64,000 bases of DNA from the NCBI RefSeq assembly GCF_017654505.1, contig NC_054542.1, forward strand, positions 868,001 through 932,000. Direction: 5' to 3'. The translations under genes were made by a program, and so were the position numbers. The notes below the pieces were generated by a model. That model had not been told where the DNA came from. It made no database searches and worked only from the letters and a program-made list of their open reading frames with translations. Shown one piece after another: positions 12,065-24,624 of the stretch; within the stretch, counting starts at the first letter, position 1, and each line of letters opens with the position of its first letter. Source of the stretch: Polyodon spathula (Eukaryota; Chordata; Actinopteri; Acipenseriformes; Polyodontidae).

Positions 12065-14976
12065 GGTGTGCAAGATGATTATACTACACATGATTTGAAT
12101 CACTTTTAAATAACATGTGCTTCATTCATTTCCTTTCTATTTTCTGTATCAATCAATGGAAAAGTCGTTCTGTTCCTACTTTTAGTGGAAATATGAATAG
12201 TAATCATATGATTTAACAGCCACTTGAACCAGAAATAACACTGAACATTCAGGACCTGGAGACATGATGTGTGTTCATAGCACTGCAAAGTCAAAATCTG
12301 AATATGTTACCATTGTGTTACATTAAAAAATAAGGTCAGTTTGTTTTAAAGTCAAGCAAAGACATTTAACAACTTGCAGGTTTAAGTTAAGCAGGTTGAA
12401 TATTTGTTAATGAGCACAAAGGTGATGTAAATTAATTGGAGTTGCAGTAAGTAGCAAATATCATTCATCAGGGTTCCTTGCAGGCCTGTTCTACATGAAC
12501 CTTGGGATGTGAACAATTGAGATGCAACAAGAAACATTTCCCAGGTTATCAAGACTAAACCTGGAGGGAAAACAATCTCTAACACGCTACACGGGAAACA
12601 GTTGCACAGTAACACACAAGGATACTACCTAGGCTTTGGCACCAGCTGGTCCCTTTAATAATGATCATATTTAAGCTACAGTACACCAAGGTTAAAATAA
12701 ACAACGGTTACCTAGGGAGCCAATTTCACCTGGGCATGCCCAAACTGGCCTTTCTCAAATCCAAGCGTGATATAACACATACTTTTCTAGTGTCTCGAGG
12801 GGGGTGAAGTGTAAAACTTAGAAATTCTGTTCAGCGCTTAGAGGCTTGCCAGCTCTGGAGTTAGTTAATAAGAGCAGTTCTATCTGGTACAGACTGCTTT
12901 CCAAGTGAGTGGGACTAATGAGATTTCTTTTGAAAAATCTTGGTTTTTATAAATGCCATAATAAATTGATTAAAATGGGTCCACTTTATGAAGATGCAAG
13001 GAATAAAAGAACAAGACACAGTGTGCATCTATTAAAAGGTGAAGAGAAGGGATCTGGGGTGCAGCTAGAAGAATAGGCAATTGCAACCCTTTTTTTCCCT
13101 CACACAAAAAGAACATCTATGTGTAGGCTGTTTGAAAAGGTTGCTTTTAATTGGACTGGCGCTTTGTGTAATTGTGTCTTTCCATTTATAATGGTTCTAT
13201 TAAAACTTGTAAAAGGTCAGGAAAGACAAAAGTTCCAGCCTTGCATTCTTTCTAGTGGTTATTGAGGTTTTTTTCATTCTGATCACAGAATAAATCAAAT
13301 CTTCAAGCTCTTCATGTTACCATTAACAGTTACAGAGGGTAGACAATCAGCACTGAAAAGTGAATACAGATACTAACCATCTGTTTTTTTATGAATTATA
13401 TGAAAAGATACAGATTTTCCTCCAGTACTAGAATAAATCACTGTAATTCCTCTAATAACATAGATAGAAGCATACTATTCTGACTGACTAAAACATTTTA
13501 AAATGGCCTTAATACAGAGACAAGCTTTGTCCTAAAATCCCAATATGCATTAAGACATCCTGTGGTATTTAAAACCATTCATCCGTGAATAGAGAGGACG
13601 GTACAGTTTTATGTGATAGCAATGGTTTCAGCATATTTTTGTATCAGAGACATATGGGTGTAGAACTTACAAGTGAAAGCTTTCTATTTCTGATTACACA
13701 TAGTTCAACTGTAACCACAGCCATACCAAGCCATGCAATACAAATGTAATTTATATTTCAATTCATAGAGCATTATTTGACAACAGTGATTGCAATCATA
13801 ATTTTTTTTTATTTTTTATTTTAACATTGCCCTGTCATTATTTACTGCATAATTCCGTCTTGCAAGTTATCAAATGTAGAGTACTGTAGCGCAGATGCTG
13901 GTGACCAGTGGTACATGGTTGTGATATGTTCAGTTATCAGCTCGTCCATAAGAGCCTCAAAATTAGTTACACTTGTTTGAGCAAATGCCTGTGATACAAG
14001 GGTTAACCCTTGCTGAACAGATCTGAACATCAAAGAAATCATATCAAATTCATTAGTTCGTTATTCAGCATAAAATCATGTGGAACTACTGAAACTTATT
14101 TTAAAACAATGTTAATGCCCAACTTCTACAGTATTGGGAAAAACATGTTAGTACATATATTAAATATTTTCTTCAGTGCAATGTTTGCAGAAATGATTGT
14201 TACTAAACAAACCACAAACAACAAAGTGTACCCTTCTGAAAGAACATTATGCTTTAGTTCGGTTTTAGTTTGATTAATTTGCTTTTAGTAGAAACTTGCA
14301 CAACATATTTTTATATAAATGCATTCAAGTGGGTTATAGAGACTACTTTCATCTTAAAATGTAGACCCACAGACAAAGTACAGTTATTATAAGACTCAGG
14401 CAAAGCATACATGCTCATAGCTTCTTTTTTTTCCTTTTCAAATGTTTTCCATGGAAACCAAGTAGTAGTTAAATAAACTGGTATTTGTCATGTTTTTAGG
14501 AACTTGTTTAAGTCTTCTGGCATACATCATAACATAATAGTAATGAAGCAGTATAACAAATATCAGGTGAGAAGGTCAAGTAAAAGCAAGACACTGCCTG
14601 TGTTCTGAAAGCTAATTAAGGGACTAAAATAAATGGAAGACTCAAAATGACAACAGTGAAAAGCTATAATGAAAATCCCTGATGAATGTACAGCAAGAAG
14701 TACTTTTCAAATAGGGAAGCTGCTTTTCAGCGCAATTCATCAACTTAATCCTTCGGTAAGATAGAAAGAAAGCAAGCCCCACTGGAGCCTGGAGCACTGC
14801 ACTCCAAAACGTATTCAAACACTATACATTTGTGTTTTAAATACACTAATAAGTAACACTATATATTAAGGTGCTGCTTATTCATGTTTTATAAATGTTT
14901 TTACAGTATAATTGTATAAATTAAACAGTAAAAATCTTTTGTAGTCATTTTTGTATTTTCTTGTTTGTGGAAAGTG
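12065..14976. other. No recognisable feature
   Basis: A/T-rich intergenic DNA. Short open frames (12106-12294, 12382-12615, 13842-14042, 14010-14273) show no domain and no convincing splice context. No tandem repeats beyond short homopolymers. Confidence 0.55.
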
Positions 14977-15254
14977 TGTTCGGAGAGGAGAACGATGGTG
15001 GAGACAGGAGGTGTAACAGAGAGAAACAACTGCTGCATATGCTGGTTTTGCAACCAGCATACTACTTGTTGCTCTTTATTGTTTAGTTGTTTAGCCAACA
15101 TGCCTTTTGTTTTATGTAGTTTTGTTTTGTTTCAATCTTTTATTTGTTAGTTAATAAAATGTTGAGCGCCGTAGTGTCTCAGTTTCACCCGCCAGTACCT
15201 GTGTTTTGGTTTCTGTTTCTGGCCTGATGTCACCGTACAGCAACCCTGTTCACA
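14977..15254 (+). mobile_element. Solo LTR of the same family as the 22 kb element
   Basis: It begins TGTTCGGAGAGGAGAACG and ends near GTTCACA, giving the TG...CA ends of an LTR at 278 bases. It contains a poly(A) signal AATAAA at 15153-15158, followed by TGTTGAGCGCCG and, further on, TTTCTGGCCTGATGTCACC. These match, in the same order, the minus-strand LTRs at 22021-22322 and 24323-24658 (start TGTTCGGTGAGTGGAGAACG, then TTAAATGCTGAGCG, then TTTCTGGTCTGACGTC). No internal region or second LTR is present nearby, so it is probably a solo LTR left by recombination. I see no clear target-site duplication. Confidence 0.7.
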
Positions 15255-15407
15255 CCGAGTCTTTCATCGCTGGTGAAATTGTGCTTTTATGATACATTTA
15301 CATGTTTTTGGAGAATAACATCTTTTAGAATCAAATTTGTATCTTGAAATGTATCTAATAGGGTAACAGTGCCACATACTGTAGAAACCTGTATGTATGT
15401 ACATGAT

Positions 15408-15784
15408 CAGTGCCGGAGGAAGATGCAGGACCTTATTGTGGGCCCCCCTCCCCAAACGTAAACTGTTATTTATAAACACCAAACACACCAAATCAAGTGT
15501 TCAATATTGAACTATATTTAATTGTCGGAATGTTAGCATGTATGAAACATTATACAATAGACAATAGCGATACCTGTTGAAGTGAGGTAGGATACAATCT
15601 GAATTACTGGCACCGCACACCGGCAGCTACAGTGATATAAATGCTTAACATCTGCAAATATAAATGCGAATGATATTATCATTGTTAAAAAAATAAATAA
15701 ATAAAAACTTTTGAACCCCTCCGGGGCCCTCTGAGTGCGTCGAGTGCAGTTACACCTGCTGCCCCTGCTATTGCTCCATCACTG
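15408..15784. mobile_element. MITE-like element with CAGTG ends (possibly hAT-type)
   Basis: The left end CAGTGCCGGAGGAAGATGCA and the reverse complement of the right end, CAGTGATGGAGCAATAGCAG, form an imperfect terminal inverted repeat. The total length is 377 bases with no coding capacity. The outer octamers TACATGAT and TACTGTAT are only partly alike, so an 8-base target duplication is not proven. CAGTG termini are typical of hAT elements. Confidence 0.45.
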
Positions 15785-17589
15785 TACTGTATGAGTAAAT
15801 TACTAATTTTCACTTAAAAACTGCTGAAAAAGGTCAATAGATTAAAGCTTTCAAATGCCACAGCCTATATATTAACCCCAAGGCAAAGTGTGCCTACAGC
15901 AAACTTGTAATGTTTGTGATTATAACGCCTAAAGGGAGTGTTCAATTACACCAGACTGCTAACATACTTGATTATGATGTTGTCTCAGGTGACTAATGTA
16001 ACTTTAGAGGCCACTCAGCAGAATAAACTGCAAGCTCTTGATATCTTTCAGAACTTTTTAAAGCTAGGTCAGTAAATAGTGCATATATAGTTTTTTATAA
16101 TTGCCTGTAACACATGTACACAACCCTCAAACAAGTACTGGTACAGTGCTAGGACAGAACTAATAATACAGTTCAAGAGCTCTTAAGCTCTCTCAAGTTA
16201 CTTGTTTCCCATTTTGTAACCTTAACATACAGTAGCTTTTTCTCATTTAAAAACGTGACAGTTTGCTTACAGTTGACCTGCCGTGTTTTGCAACTAAAGC
16301 ACTGCAAAATGTGTTAATGGATAGGATGCAGATTTTAAATGTCACTAGGTTTGATGTGACTTGTATTATATTGAATCTTTAGTAGGATTTAGACAAAGTA
16401 ACAAAGCACAGAAAGATATTTTTTCATCACTTACACTTACTTTTATCTTTGTGATTGGTCATCTGGTAATGATTGCTTTAAGCCTACTTTTCTGTCTCTT
16501 AGCAATAAGATGCAATTAATTGTACACTAGCCATAAATAGCATCTATCATAGGTACCTAACAAGGAGAACTAAAAGTCATGTTGTACCAAATATGTATTA
16601 AATTAACATAGCTGGATTATTGATGTGGGCTACTGACAACCACATCACAAAAACAAATCAAATCACTATGTAAGTTTTATTTGTAAAAAAATGTAATTTA
16701 AAATAAATGTCGACCTTTTTAATAACATGTTAATTGAAGAATGGGTAATAATACGAGCAGCTTGGAGATGTCTACAGCCGCTGTAAGTATTACAGAGACT
16801 TTGTCTCGGGTCCCACTACCCAAATAGTCCATATTGCCTGGTAACGCCCTCTCTATCAGGCTTTATCGCTTACGTAATGGTGTAGATAATTCAGTTTTAA
16901 AAGCTGTTGACACTCAGTTTTGATATTCAGAGGTGATCCCCGCTTCTGTGCTACACCTCATTATGTTAAGCCTTTTATCTGGCTGAGAAATGGCCATTAA
17001 TGGACTATTTTTTTATTCCAAACCTGAACCACAGAACTATCAAATAAACTGTAATGGTGGACTAAACAATCCATTCCAGTTAGATACGGGATAAAATAAG
17101 ACAACGTGAAATAGAAGCATACCACTAGAGACAAAACAGCAATGCAGCTGCGACTGACTTTTAAGGAAACAACTTCGTATCTATATAAATATACATATTT
17201 CACCTAAAAATGAAGGGACTGTTTTCATTACATTCCAGCACATGGCATTCCAAAACAACAAGAAGGCTCGAGAAGCTAAGTGATTAAGTGCTGTTTCCAA
17301 CCTGGTGCTTACAGACTTTACAAACTGTCCTGTCTGGCCATGAAGACCCTATAGACTGCTATTCCAATATTTTTTATTATTTTATTTATGAAACTGGATT
17401 GTTGCACCAGAATGGTTACAAGAGAGGACTATCAGCCAACTATCAGCTATCATCAGTCAACTATCAGCCAAGAGAGAAACCCATAATTGTAAGGCCCTCA
17501 GGTCAGAAGGAAGCCAGCTATGATGGTGTCAACCAACGCCATGCCTGCCTGTAGCCTGCCTGTATGCATTAAATACACAAAATAAGAAC
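15785..17589. other. No recognisable feature
   Basis: A/T-rich intergenic DNA without terminal repeats, long tandem repeats or open frames with a recognisable domain. Confidence 0.5.
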
Positions 17590-17830
17590 TGGCCTGTGTG
17601 AAATAGTGGTGTAAATGTAAGGTTGGCGGTGAGTGTTTATGCTGTGTGTTGAACTTTATAGTGAAGGGGAATGCCCAGCCTACATTATATTGTTTGAACT
17701 TTTTATTTTGGCCTCTGTGCCTCTGTTTCTTTCATTTTTTGTTTGTTAATAAAAGTGCTCCTTGCACTTGACTGCAGATTCTGTCTCTGGGTTTCCTTCC
17801 CGCTGGTTAACAAGCCTTGGACACCATGCT
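17590..17830 (+). mobile_element. Possible LTR-like fragment with poly(A) signal
   Basis: A T-rich stretch leads to AATAAA (17748-17753) followed by a GC-richer tail (GTGCTCCTTGCACTTGACTG and beyond), the layout of an LTR U3-R-U5 3' half. Neither boundary nor a target duplication is clear, and it is not obviously the family seen at 14977. Confidence 0.3.
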
Positions 17831-18550
17831 ACCCTTCAACAGCCTGTTTTTAATCTTGCAATAACTTGGTTTAAATTTCTTATGGACCATTCAGACAGAA
17901 CTATTACATATAAAAAGTAATGCACATCCAGATGTAATTAAAATGTAAATACCAAGTGTGTATAACTATATATAGTAGAATGTGTTTTGAGCTAGTCAAT
18001 AGGATGGTGACTTGATAATATCAGACTGCTTGAACTCTTGAGAGTTTTCTTAGAGAAGCTGTATGATTTTGCTCAATAGGAAACTATGGAAACTTGCAAA
18101 TGTAATAACATGATGATCAGTTGTGTGCCTTGATGAGGTTGTGTAAAAGGTTTTTTTCTTGTACAGATCTAAAGTACCAGTACAGTATTTCACTCAGGAG
18201 AACTGAGAGGTGCCCTTGAAAAGTTGACATGCTACAATTTAAAATTCACATCATAGTAACATCAAAAGGTATTTTCTGGAAAAGAAAAAAAGATTCAAGC
18301 AAGGAGATGCTAACTAACCATAACAGCATCGTAACGTTTTTTGTAGGACATTCCTGGAAGTTAAAATTAAGAACTATTTAATTAGAGATGATTAGACATT
18401 AATCATTTGCATGTAATACAGCATTTACTTGCTCTGTGTCATGTTTGGCCTTGTCTTGGAGCTTAAAGTTTTGATTGTCATTTCTTCAAGTGGCCCATCC
18501 TCCAGTACAGACTTTCTCTAGCATTGCATTTTAATTATTGCACTGCGATC

Positions 18551-18965
18551 CTGTCAGGATGTGAGTGGTGCGGTAAAGATACAGAGGGTGTATTAACAAA
18601 ATCAGTCCCGTTTTTATTTGCAGAACTGTCCCCTTTACCAGCAGTGGTATTGGAGATCAAATGGTGGGCTTGCAGACCCAAACAAAAAGGTTCCCGAAAT
18701 AACACAACAGCAATCACAGTCCAAGGTGCGCGCATGGGGTGAGGGGGTGTGCAAGTGTAAGTGCTCAGAGTGTAGGTGGTATCTCTAGCTAATCGCCTCG
18801 CGCAAAACAGCATATCACAGTAGAGCTGTTCAGCAATCTTATAGCTGTGCCCTTTCACCAAGATGGCTGACTTCTGGTTCTGTCCTACCATCAGGTCGAC
18901 CTGTCCCTGTGAAGGCACACCAGCAACTTTACTTAGAGCCCTTCCGGTTCAGGAGGTATATTTAC
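18551..18965 (-). mobile_element. Possible solo LTR, different family
   Basis: Read on the minus strand this stretch is unusually GC-rich for its surroundings. It has a CTATAAG promoter-like box (18838-18844) and, near its 3' end, AATAAAAACGG at about 18614-18624, then a short tail ending in CCTGACA (18553-18559). This is an LTR-like arrangement, but no second copy is in the window. The overlapping open frames (18535-18918 minus, 18524-18742 plus) have no recognisable domain. Confidence 0.35.
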
Positions 18966-19410
18966 AGGTCAGATTCCTTCTCTCCCATTCACATATCCTT
19001 AAAGCTCCTTTAAAATACTTTAAATACCATATAGCAAAACTATCATAACTGTGTGTGATTTTTTAATGCTAACACTGCATAATCCTATGGTAAGTTTGTT
19101 TTTTAAAAAAAGTTTACTGTATTACTGTACATTCAAGTTGCATTGTATTTGTGTCCATAATCTTAATTACGCATTATTTGTGAAATCTTTGCACACTTAA
19201 TTATAGTGCATATCAAGATTTCATGCCAAGACAGCTGCCCTCAAGTCAGACCTAAATGATGCAAACTGGTGGCCATATTGACCTTTGGGCAACATCCTGT
19301 TGCAGCATCTCAAGTTTGATAATGGAATGAGATAAGATTGCCCTGCAATAACAAATAGGGCAGAGATTAAAGATTGTTAACGACTTTGCAATTTCTGAAC
19401 AGAAAAGTGA

Positions 19411-19444
<34 letters not shown>

Positions 19445-22020
19445 GAAAAGAAGAAGAAGAAGAAGAAGAAGAAGAAGAAGAAGAAGAAGAAGAAGAAGAA
19501 GAAGAAGAAAACCTGTAACTTAATTCTGAGGTAGAGCCATCTTCCTTTTATCAAAGAGAGAGCAGTATGGTGCTGTTGTAGGAAGTTCTTCCAGTGAATT
19601 TCCTATCTGGATAATGGCCGATGGTATTTTTAGTGATAACCTAGATTCACGCTGTCACGGTAGTCTGCCTGGTTTACTATGGTTGCCAGCCTCATGTGAT
19701 GTGTGTAACCCACTCCACAAACAGTCACTTCAATCCCAAGTTCTTCTTGGCAGGTTTTGTTAGATGTGGTGCCAAGCTTAGATTTTCTTTTGTACACACA
19801 GCTTAAGCCTGACAGCACAGCATCATTTGTCTGCCATTTTGACTGTGTGACAAAGGAATGTTCAGCCTGTCCTCCTCACAAGGGGATTATTTAGGAGGAA
19901 GGCCACTTCTGTCAGGCCAAATGAGCTGAACTGAATCCGTTCACAGGAACACTAGAACGTTGCACAAAAAAATGATGGAACCAGCTAATATTTTGCAATG
20001 TCTTTCACTAAATGAATGTGTGGGGAACTAAATGAAAAGCAGTAAAAACGAGGTACATTGAGATACCTATTCCATACTTCATTAGGGTAAATTCCAAAGG
20101 GTCTGTCAGTCGTTCGTTCAGTTTTTTTTTTTCAGTTTGATTTTTTTTGTACAGACAGCAAACACCATTATTTGAAATAATAACAATAATTACAAAAATA
20201 GCTACCTTATATAAAAAATTACTTCAGTACCGATTTACTTTTCCCATTATAAACATAGTTTAAGTATCTGAATGTACAAGACTATAGAGCAGCTCTCTCC
20301 TTCATGTTGCTCTCACCCAATTGCTGGATACTCCTATGCTTTCTCCGCTGGACAGGAAGAGCCCTTTTCTAATTAGAACTATGCTGTTCCTTCCTGCTTT
20401 GCTAAAATGGTGAGTGATGTGAATTACAGAGTTAAATATTTCCTCTGACTGTGACACGTTGGTTGTCTCTAATGCCTGGAGTAGGTTGTTTAAAAAGGAA
20501 AATTAAACTACACAGGGGTGATGCATTCATTTTGCAACCTCAGTTTGTACAAAATTAGACCACAATTATTTTTATTTTACTTTTCAATGTCATAAATCGA
20601 CCTAGGGAGATTTTCTGAGTACAATCAATACAAATAGTTCTACTTTTCTGCTTTCTTTATATCTGTAAATAGGGAGAAAAACTGATAATGATGTATCAGT
20701 ACAGGGCTTGTGGACAGTCCACATTAGCTCATAGCTGTAATTATATTTTGACTTGCATGTCTGGATAACCTTCTTGCTGGGATTGTTTTGTCTGGTTTGG
20801 CAGGTGGGAAGAGATAAAACAATATAGCATATGACCATTACACGTCTCAGAATAGCGTATTGCTGTAAATGCAGTTTCAGTTAGTGACTCATCAGGTACA
20901 TCCATTTAGTGTGGAGTAGATTGATGTGTGCATGTTGTGGAGTAAATGAACACTTGATCTGTCAGACTTAACTACGTTGCTTAACTCTTTAGTCATACAG
21001 AGAATTGGTCAAATAAAAATATCTGCCATAAGAAGGTCAGTAGAGTGTGAGGCCAGTCAAATGTCCTGATTTAAAAAAGGCAACACTGCTAATTTAGATT
21101 GTCATCGAGGGATACACGACGAGGGGAATTCATTTTTCAAATTTCTTCAGGAAAGCAGATATTGTAATCTACAGTGAAGGATGTTCTCCAGAACTTTACT
21201 GTCCTCACTGTCCCTTGTACTTTAAAAACATAAGTAATGTGGCCAACTGAGTACCTTTGATCAAAGTCTGTCAGATCTTGTATCTATTTGTTTGACCATC
21301 GCTGCTATAATTTGCAGTAAGCACTGACTGTAATAGGATAGACTGCTCACTAACCAAACTGATGGGATTCTCCGACAACCCTCCATTCAGCCTGGCCAGT
21401 AAATGTACTGCCTACAGGAATGTTTCCTAATATTTATGTAAAACCCCCTCAGGTAGGGGATGTAGAAGATGGGTTAAAATGAAGACAATGAGTTTATTTT
21501 TAATGTGTAGCCAGATTACGACAGTTCAGTACAATAACACACTAACAAAATAAAATAATTAAAAAAAAAACCCCAAAAGATTATGGGGTTCATTTTATTC
21601 AGATAGCAAATGCTAAATATGGGGAACAGGGTTATAAAAAAAAGGAACAAATATATATTGCACAAAGTTTAAGAGAGCAGCAAATTGTTAGGAGCCTTAT
21701 AAAGGACTACACTAATACATGTCACACAAAAGCAGCAAGGCAAGTACTGTAATCAGAATAGATTAGTTTAGTCAAGATTCTCTTTGAACAATAAAGTGCA
21801 AATTGCAATAAATAACACAAACAACAATTGCTTAATATATCTACAGGGATAGAGGGTTTTTTGTTTTAATAAAAACACAATAGAAAATAATAAAAACTGA
21901 CTGGGCTAAAATGAAAACACACACATAGACACACACAGAGGGGAAGGAACCTCAGAGAGAGTGAGGAAATCATCACTATCAACATATCTTACTTTAGTTT
22001 CAGTACCATAAATTTCCGGT
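18966..22020. other. No recognisable feature apart from one microsatellite
   Basis: A/T-rich intergenic DNA containing the compound trinucleotide tract listed separately. Open frames near 19630-19818 and 20602-20838 have no recognisable domain. Confidence 0.5.
19410..19510. repeat. Compound (AAT)n-(GAA)n microsatellite
   Basis: About 33 bases of AAT units followed, after a short AAAAG spacer, by about 62 bases of GAA units. Long pure GAA runs can form triplex DNA. A similar adjacent pair (CTT)n-(ATT)n occurs inside the LTR at 24545-24622. Confidence 0.95.
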
Positions 22021-22322
22021 TGTCACAAAGACAGCCAGAGTGGGGGACGTCAGACCAGAAACAGGAACCAGGAAATAAACAAAAAGAGAGGTTGATTTTG
22101 GTGGAGCTGAGCGAATGGTCTCGCTCAGCATTTAATGAATTAACAGAACAGTAAATAAAAAGGTTGTAACAAACAAAAACAGGACACGGCACTGGTAGCC
22201 AAAATAAACAGACAAACAAAACGGACTAACACTAAACAAAACACGGTAAGCAGATATTTTGCTTATTCTTCTCCTTCTTATTATTACCTCCGTCTCCAAT
22301 CCCGTTCTCCACTCACCGAACA
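22021..22322 (-). repeat. 3' LTR (left) of the gag-only element
   Basis: 302 bases, TGTCACAAAG...CTCACCGAACA on the plus strand. It matches 24323-24658 at roughly 85-90% by eye; most of the length difference is the expanded microsatellite in the other LTR. ATTAAATGCTGAGCG followed by GCTCAGC on the minus strand suggests a hairpin just after the poly(A)-type hexamer. Confidence 0.8.
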
Positions 22323-22688
22323 CATAACAGTAGCCAGGCTGCTACTGGCCATGCTGTCAGCAGACATGCTGTCAATGGGGTGAATCTCTCCTCCCGCTGT
22401 ACCACGGGCAAAGGAAATGCTGCCAATGGTGCGGCTGTCAGCAGACGTGCAGCAGACGTGCTGACAGCTCCCAGACTGACGGGCCAAGTTCAGCAGCGGA
22501 AAAGCTGCTGGGGTTGGTGGTCTCCAGACCTCCCCCAAGATCTCCGGCAGCAAAACTGCAGCGGGGGAAGGTGGTCTCCTGACCTCTCCCCCCTTTTTCA
22601 TAGCTGGCAGCAAACTCTGGTGGGGCTCCGGCCACACTGACCCCTGCGGCCAAGCAGAGCTGACTGTAACCCCTGGCAAAGCAGTTCC

Positions 22689-22965
22689 AGCAACCCCAGG
22701 TGATGCGGAGTGGTTGGCAACTCCAGGATATGCGGAGCGGCTGGCAACCCCAGGCGATGCAGAACGTCTGGCAACCCCAGGCGATGCCAGGCAGGCATCC
22801 TTGGGCGAAGCGAGACAGGCATCCTTGGGCGAAGCGAGACAGGCATCCTTGGGCGAAGCGAGTCAGGCATCCTTGGACAAAGTGAGTCAGGCATCCTTGG
22901 GCAAGCGAGGCAGGCATCCTTGGGCAAAGCGAGGCAGGCATCCTTGGGCGAAGTGAGGCAGGGAG
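22689..22965. repeat. Coding-type tandem repeats (30-base and 24-base units)
   Basis: At 22689-22788 a roughly 30-base unit (GGCAACCCCAGGCGATGC core) occurs about four times. At 22793-22965 a 24-base unit (CAGGCATCCTTGGGCGAAGC core) occurs about seven times. All indels seen are multiples of three, as expected if the array was once translated. Confidence 0.85.
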
Positions 22966-23144
22966 TCAGGACAAGCTGGGGTGCGGGTGTTGGCTCTCTT
23001 CTCGGCCACTGCGGCTGGGCGGCTGCTGAGGACTGCCAGCATCTATTCCTGGTCCTTCTGGTGCAGGGAGAGGCAGCTCCTGCTCCTCTCCCCCTGATGG
23101 TGATGGAGGCAGAGTCAGCTCCAGCTCCTTTCCTCATGCTGGTA

Positions 23145-23300
23145 GGGGAAGTGATACCAGCAGGCATTCATCCTCTGCTTGTGGGGGAATTGATACCAGC
23201 AGGCATTCATCCTCTGCTAGTAGGTGAAGTGATACCAGCAGGTATTCATCCTCTGCTGGTGGAAAGGGACCCAGCAGGCATTCACCCTCTGCCGGTGGAG
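23145..23300. repeat. 39-base tandem repeat inside the element
   Basis: About four copies of a unit around GATACCAGCAGGCATTCATC followed by CTCTGCT. On the minus strand it encodes the AEDECLLVS-type motif. The unit length is a multiple of three. Confidence 0.8.
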
Positions 23301-23858
23301 GGACGGAGGCCCAGCAGCTCCTGCTGCTCCCTCCTGCCGGTGGAGGTGGTGGAGGCAGAGGCAGCTCCTGTTGCTCTGCTCCTGCCGGTGGAAGTGACGG
23401 AGGCAGAGGCAGCTCCTGCTGCTCTGTTCCTGGCAAGGGAGGTGGCGGAGGCAGAGGCAGTTCCTGTTGCTCTGCTCCTGGTGATGGCGGGGGCAGGGGC
23501 AGTGTGTAGCCTCCTGGCGATGGAGGTGGGAGTGGCGTGTAGTCTCCTGGCGACGGAGGTGGGAGTGACGTGTAGACTACCCTTGTTTCAAGGGACTGGT
23601 GTGGCTCTCTCTCACTTGCAGGGGACTGGTGCGGCTCTTCCTCTCTTTCAGGAGACTGGTGTGGCTCTCCCTCTCGCTCTCAGGGTAAAACCAGCAGGCA
23701 TTCTTCCCCTGTTGGTGCTGGTGGAAACAGCAGGCATTTTTCCTCTGCTGGTGGAGGTGGAAGCAGCTGTCCCTCGGGCTTTGGATTCCCACGGTCCCCC
23801 CGCCTGGGCGCTGGATGCTCACGGTCCCCCATCTGGGCGCTGGACCCACGGGCTCCTC

Positions 23859-24227
23859 TCACTTGGGCATTAGTTCCCCCTCTGCATATTGCTTGGGGCA
23901 TAGGGCCAACGTGTGCCCATATACCCCACAGCCGGGGCACAACTCTGCTGCGAGGCACTGGAAAAAGACCTTCAAGCCGTCGTCCCCGACCTCCTCTTGC
24001 TGTTGCAGCTTTCCTCTCCCCCTTCTCCTTCTCCCCACCTTCCTCTCTTGGCCCAGTTCCTCCTCCTCCTCCTCCTCATAGTGGCGGAAGGAACAGTTGG
24101 CGAACAGATGGTCCTGGTCGCAGAGGAGGCACCCCGGCGATGGCTTGTTATATTGCCACGTATGTCTGGCCATTAGGCGACACTCCTCCTCCCTGTCCTT
24201 CACCTCTTTATTCTCCTTCCATCCCAT
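23859..24227 (-). CDS. Gag-like protein with two zinc knuckles
   Basis: A 122-residue open frame starting about 95 bases inside the 5' LTR. Residues 33-45 read C-X2-C-X3-H-X4-C (CLLCDQDHLFANC). Residues 97-110 read the canonical nucleocapsid knuckle C-X2-C-X4-H-X4-C (CPGCGVYGHTLALC). Between them lie a glutamate run (51-57) and an arginine-rich patch (63-73). In known families such knuckles bind retrotransposon RNA during packaging. No capsid domain precedes them, so this is shorter and differently ordered than a normal Gag. The frame closes just after the second knuckle, and Pro-rich repeat sequence continues in other minus-strand frames, which suggests a frameshifted longer protein. The role is inferred from the motif and position inside the LTRs. 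Confidence 0.6.
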   Translation of the reverse strand: MGWKENKEVKDREEECRLMARHTWQYNKPSPGCLLCDQDHLFANCSFRHYEEEEEEELGQERKVGRRRRGRGKLQQQEEVGDDGLKVFFQCLAAELCPGCGVYGHTLALCPKQYAEGELMPK

Positions 24228-24322
24228 TCTATTTATTTATTTATTTTATTTATTTATTTATTTTTGGTTCCTGCTCTGGTCTGCTTCTAGGAGGCGCTGG
24301 TAGTCCTGGTTCTGACACCACG

Positions 24323-24543
24323 TGTCACAAAGACGGCCGGAGTGGTGGACGTCAGACCAGAAACAGAAACCCAGAAATAAACGACAGAGAGAGGTGGAGT
24401 TTGGTGGAGTGAGTGAATAGTTTTGCTCAGCATTTAATAAATGAACAGACAGCCAAACAAATACACAGGACACAGCACATTCGCAAAACAAAAGAGACAA
24501 ACAAAATGGACTAACACTAAACAAAACACTGTGAGCAGATATT

Positions 24544-24624
<81 letters not shown>

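Larger units (their letters stand above)
22598..23858 (-). pseudogene. Repeat-rich 3' part of the element's coding region, frame-broken
   Basis: Minus-strand frames 23680-23958, 23577-23849, 23134-23436 and 22598-23167 overlap and share low-complexity motifs such as PPPPAEEKCLLFPP, AEDECLLVS and PRMPVSLRPRMP. They read as the continuation of the gag-like frame with frameshifts. The stretch is GC-rich and depleted of stops on both strands. That is why a 387-residue open frame (22710-23873) also appears on the plus strand; I treat it as a shadow because the LTR sense and zinc knuckles lie on the minus strand. Confidence 0.45.

Noticed and set aside
18535..18918. 127-residue minus-strand open frame
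   Set aside because: It overlaps a stretch with LTR-like signals and has no recognised domain.
22710..23873. 387-residue plus-strand open frame, the longest in the window
   Set aside because: It is the complement of the GC-rich repeats in the LTR element. The LTR polarity, primer site and zinc knuckles are all on the minus strand, and its sequence is low-complexity with no domain.
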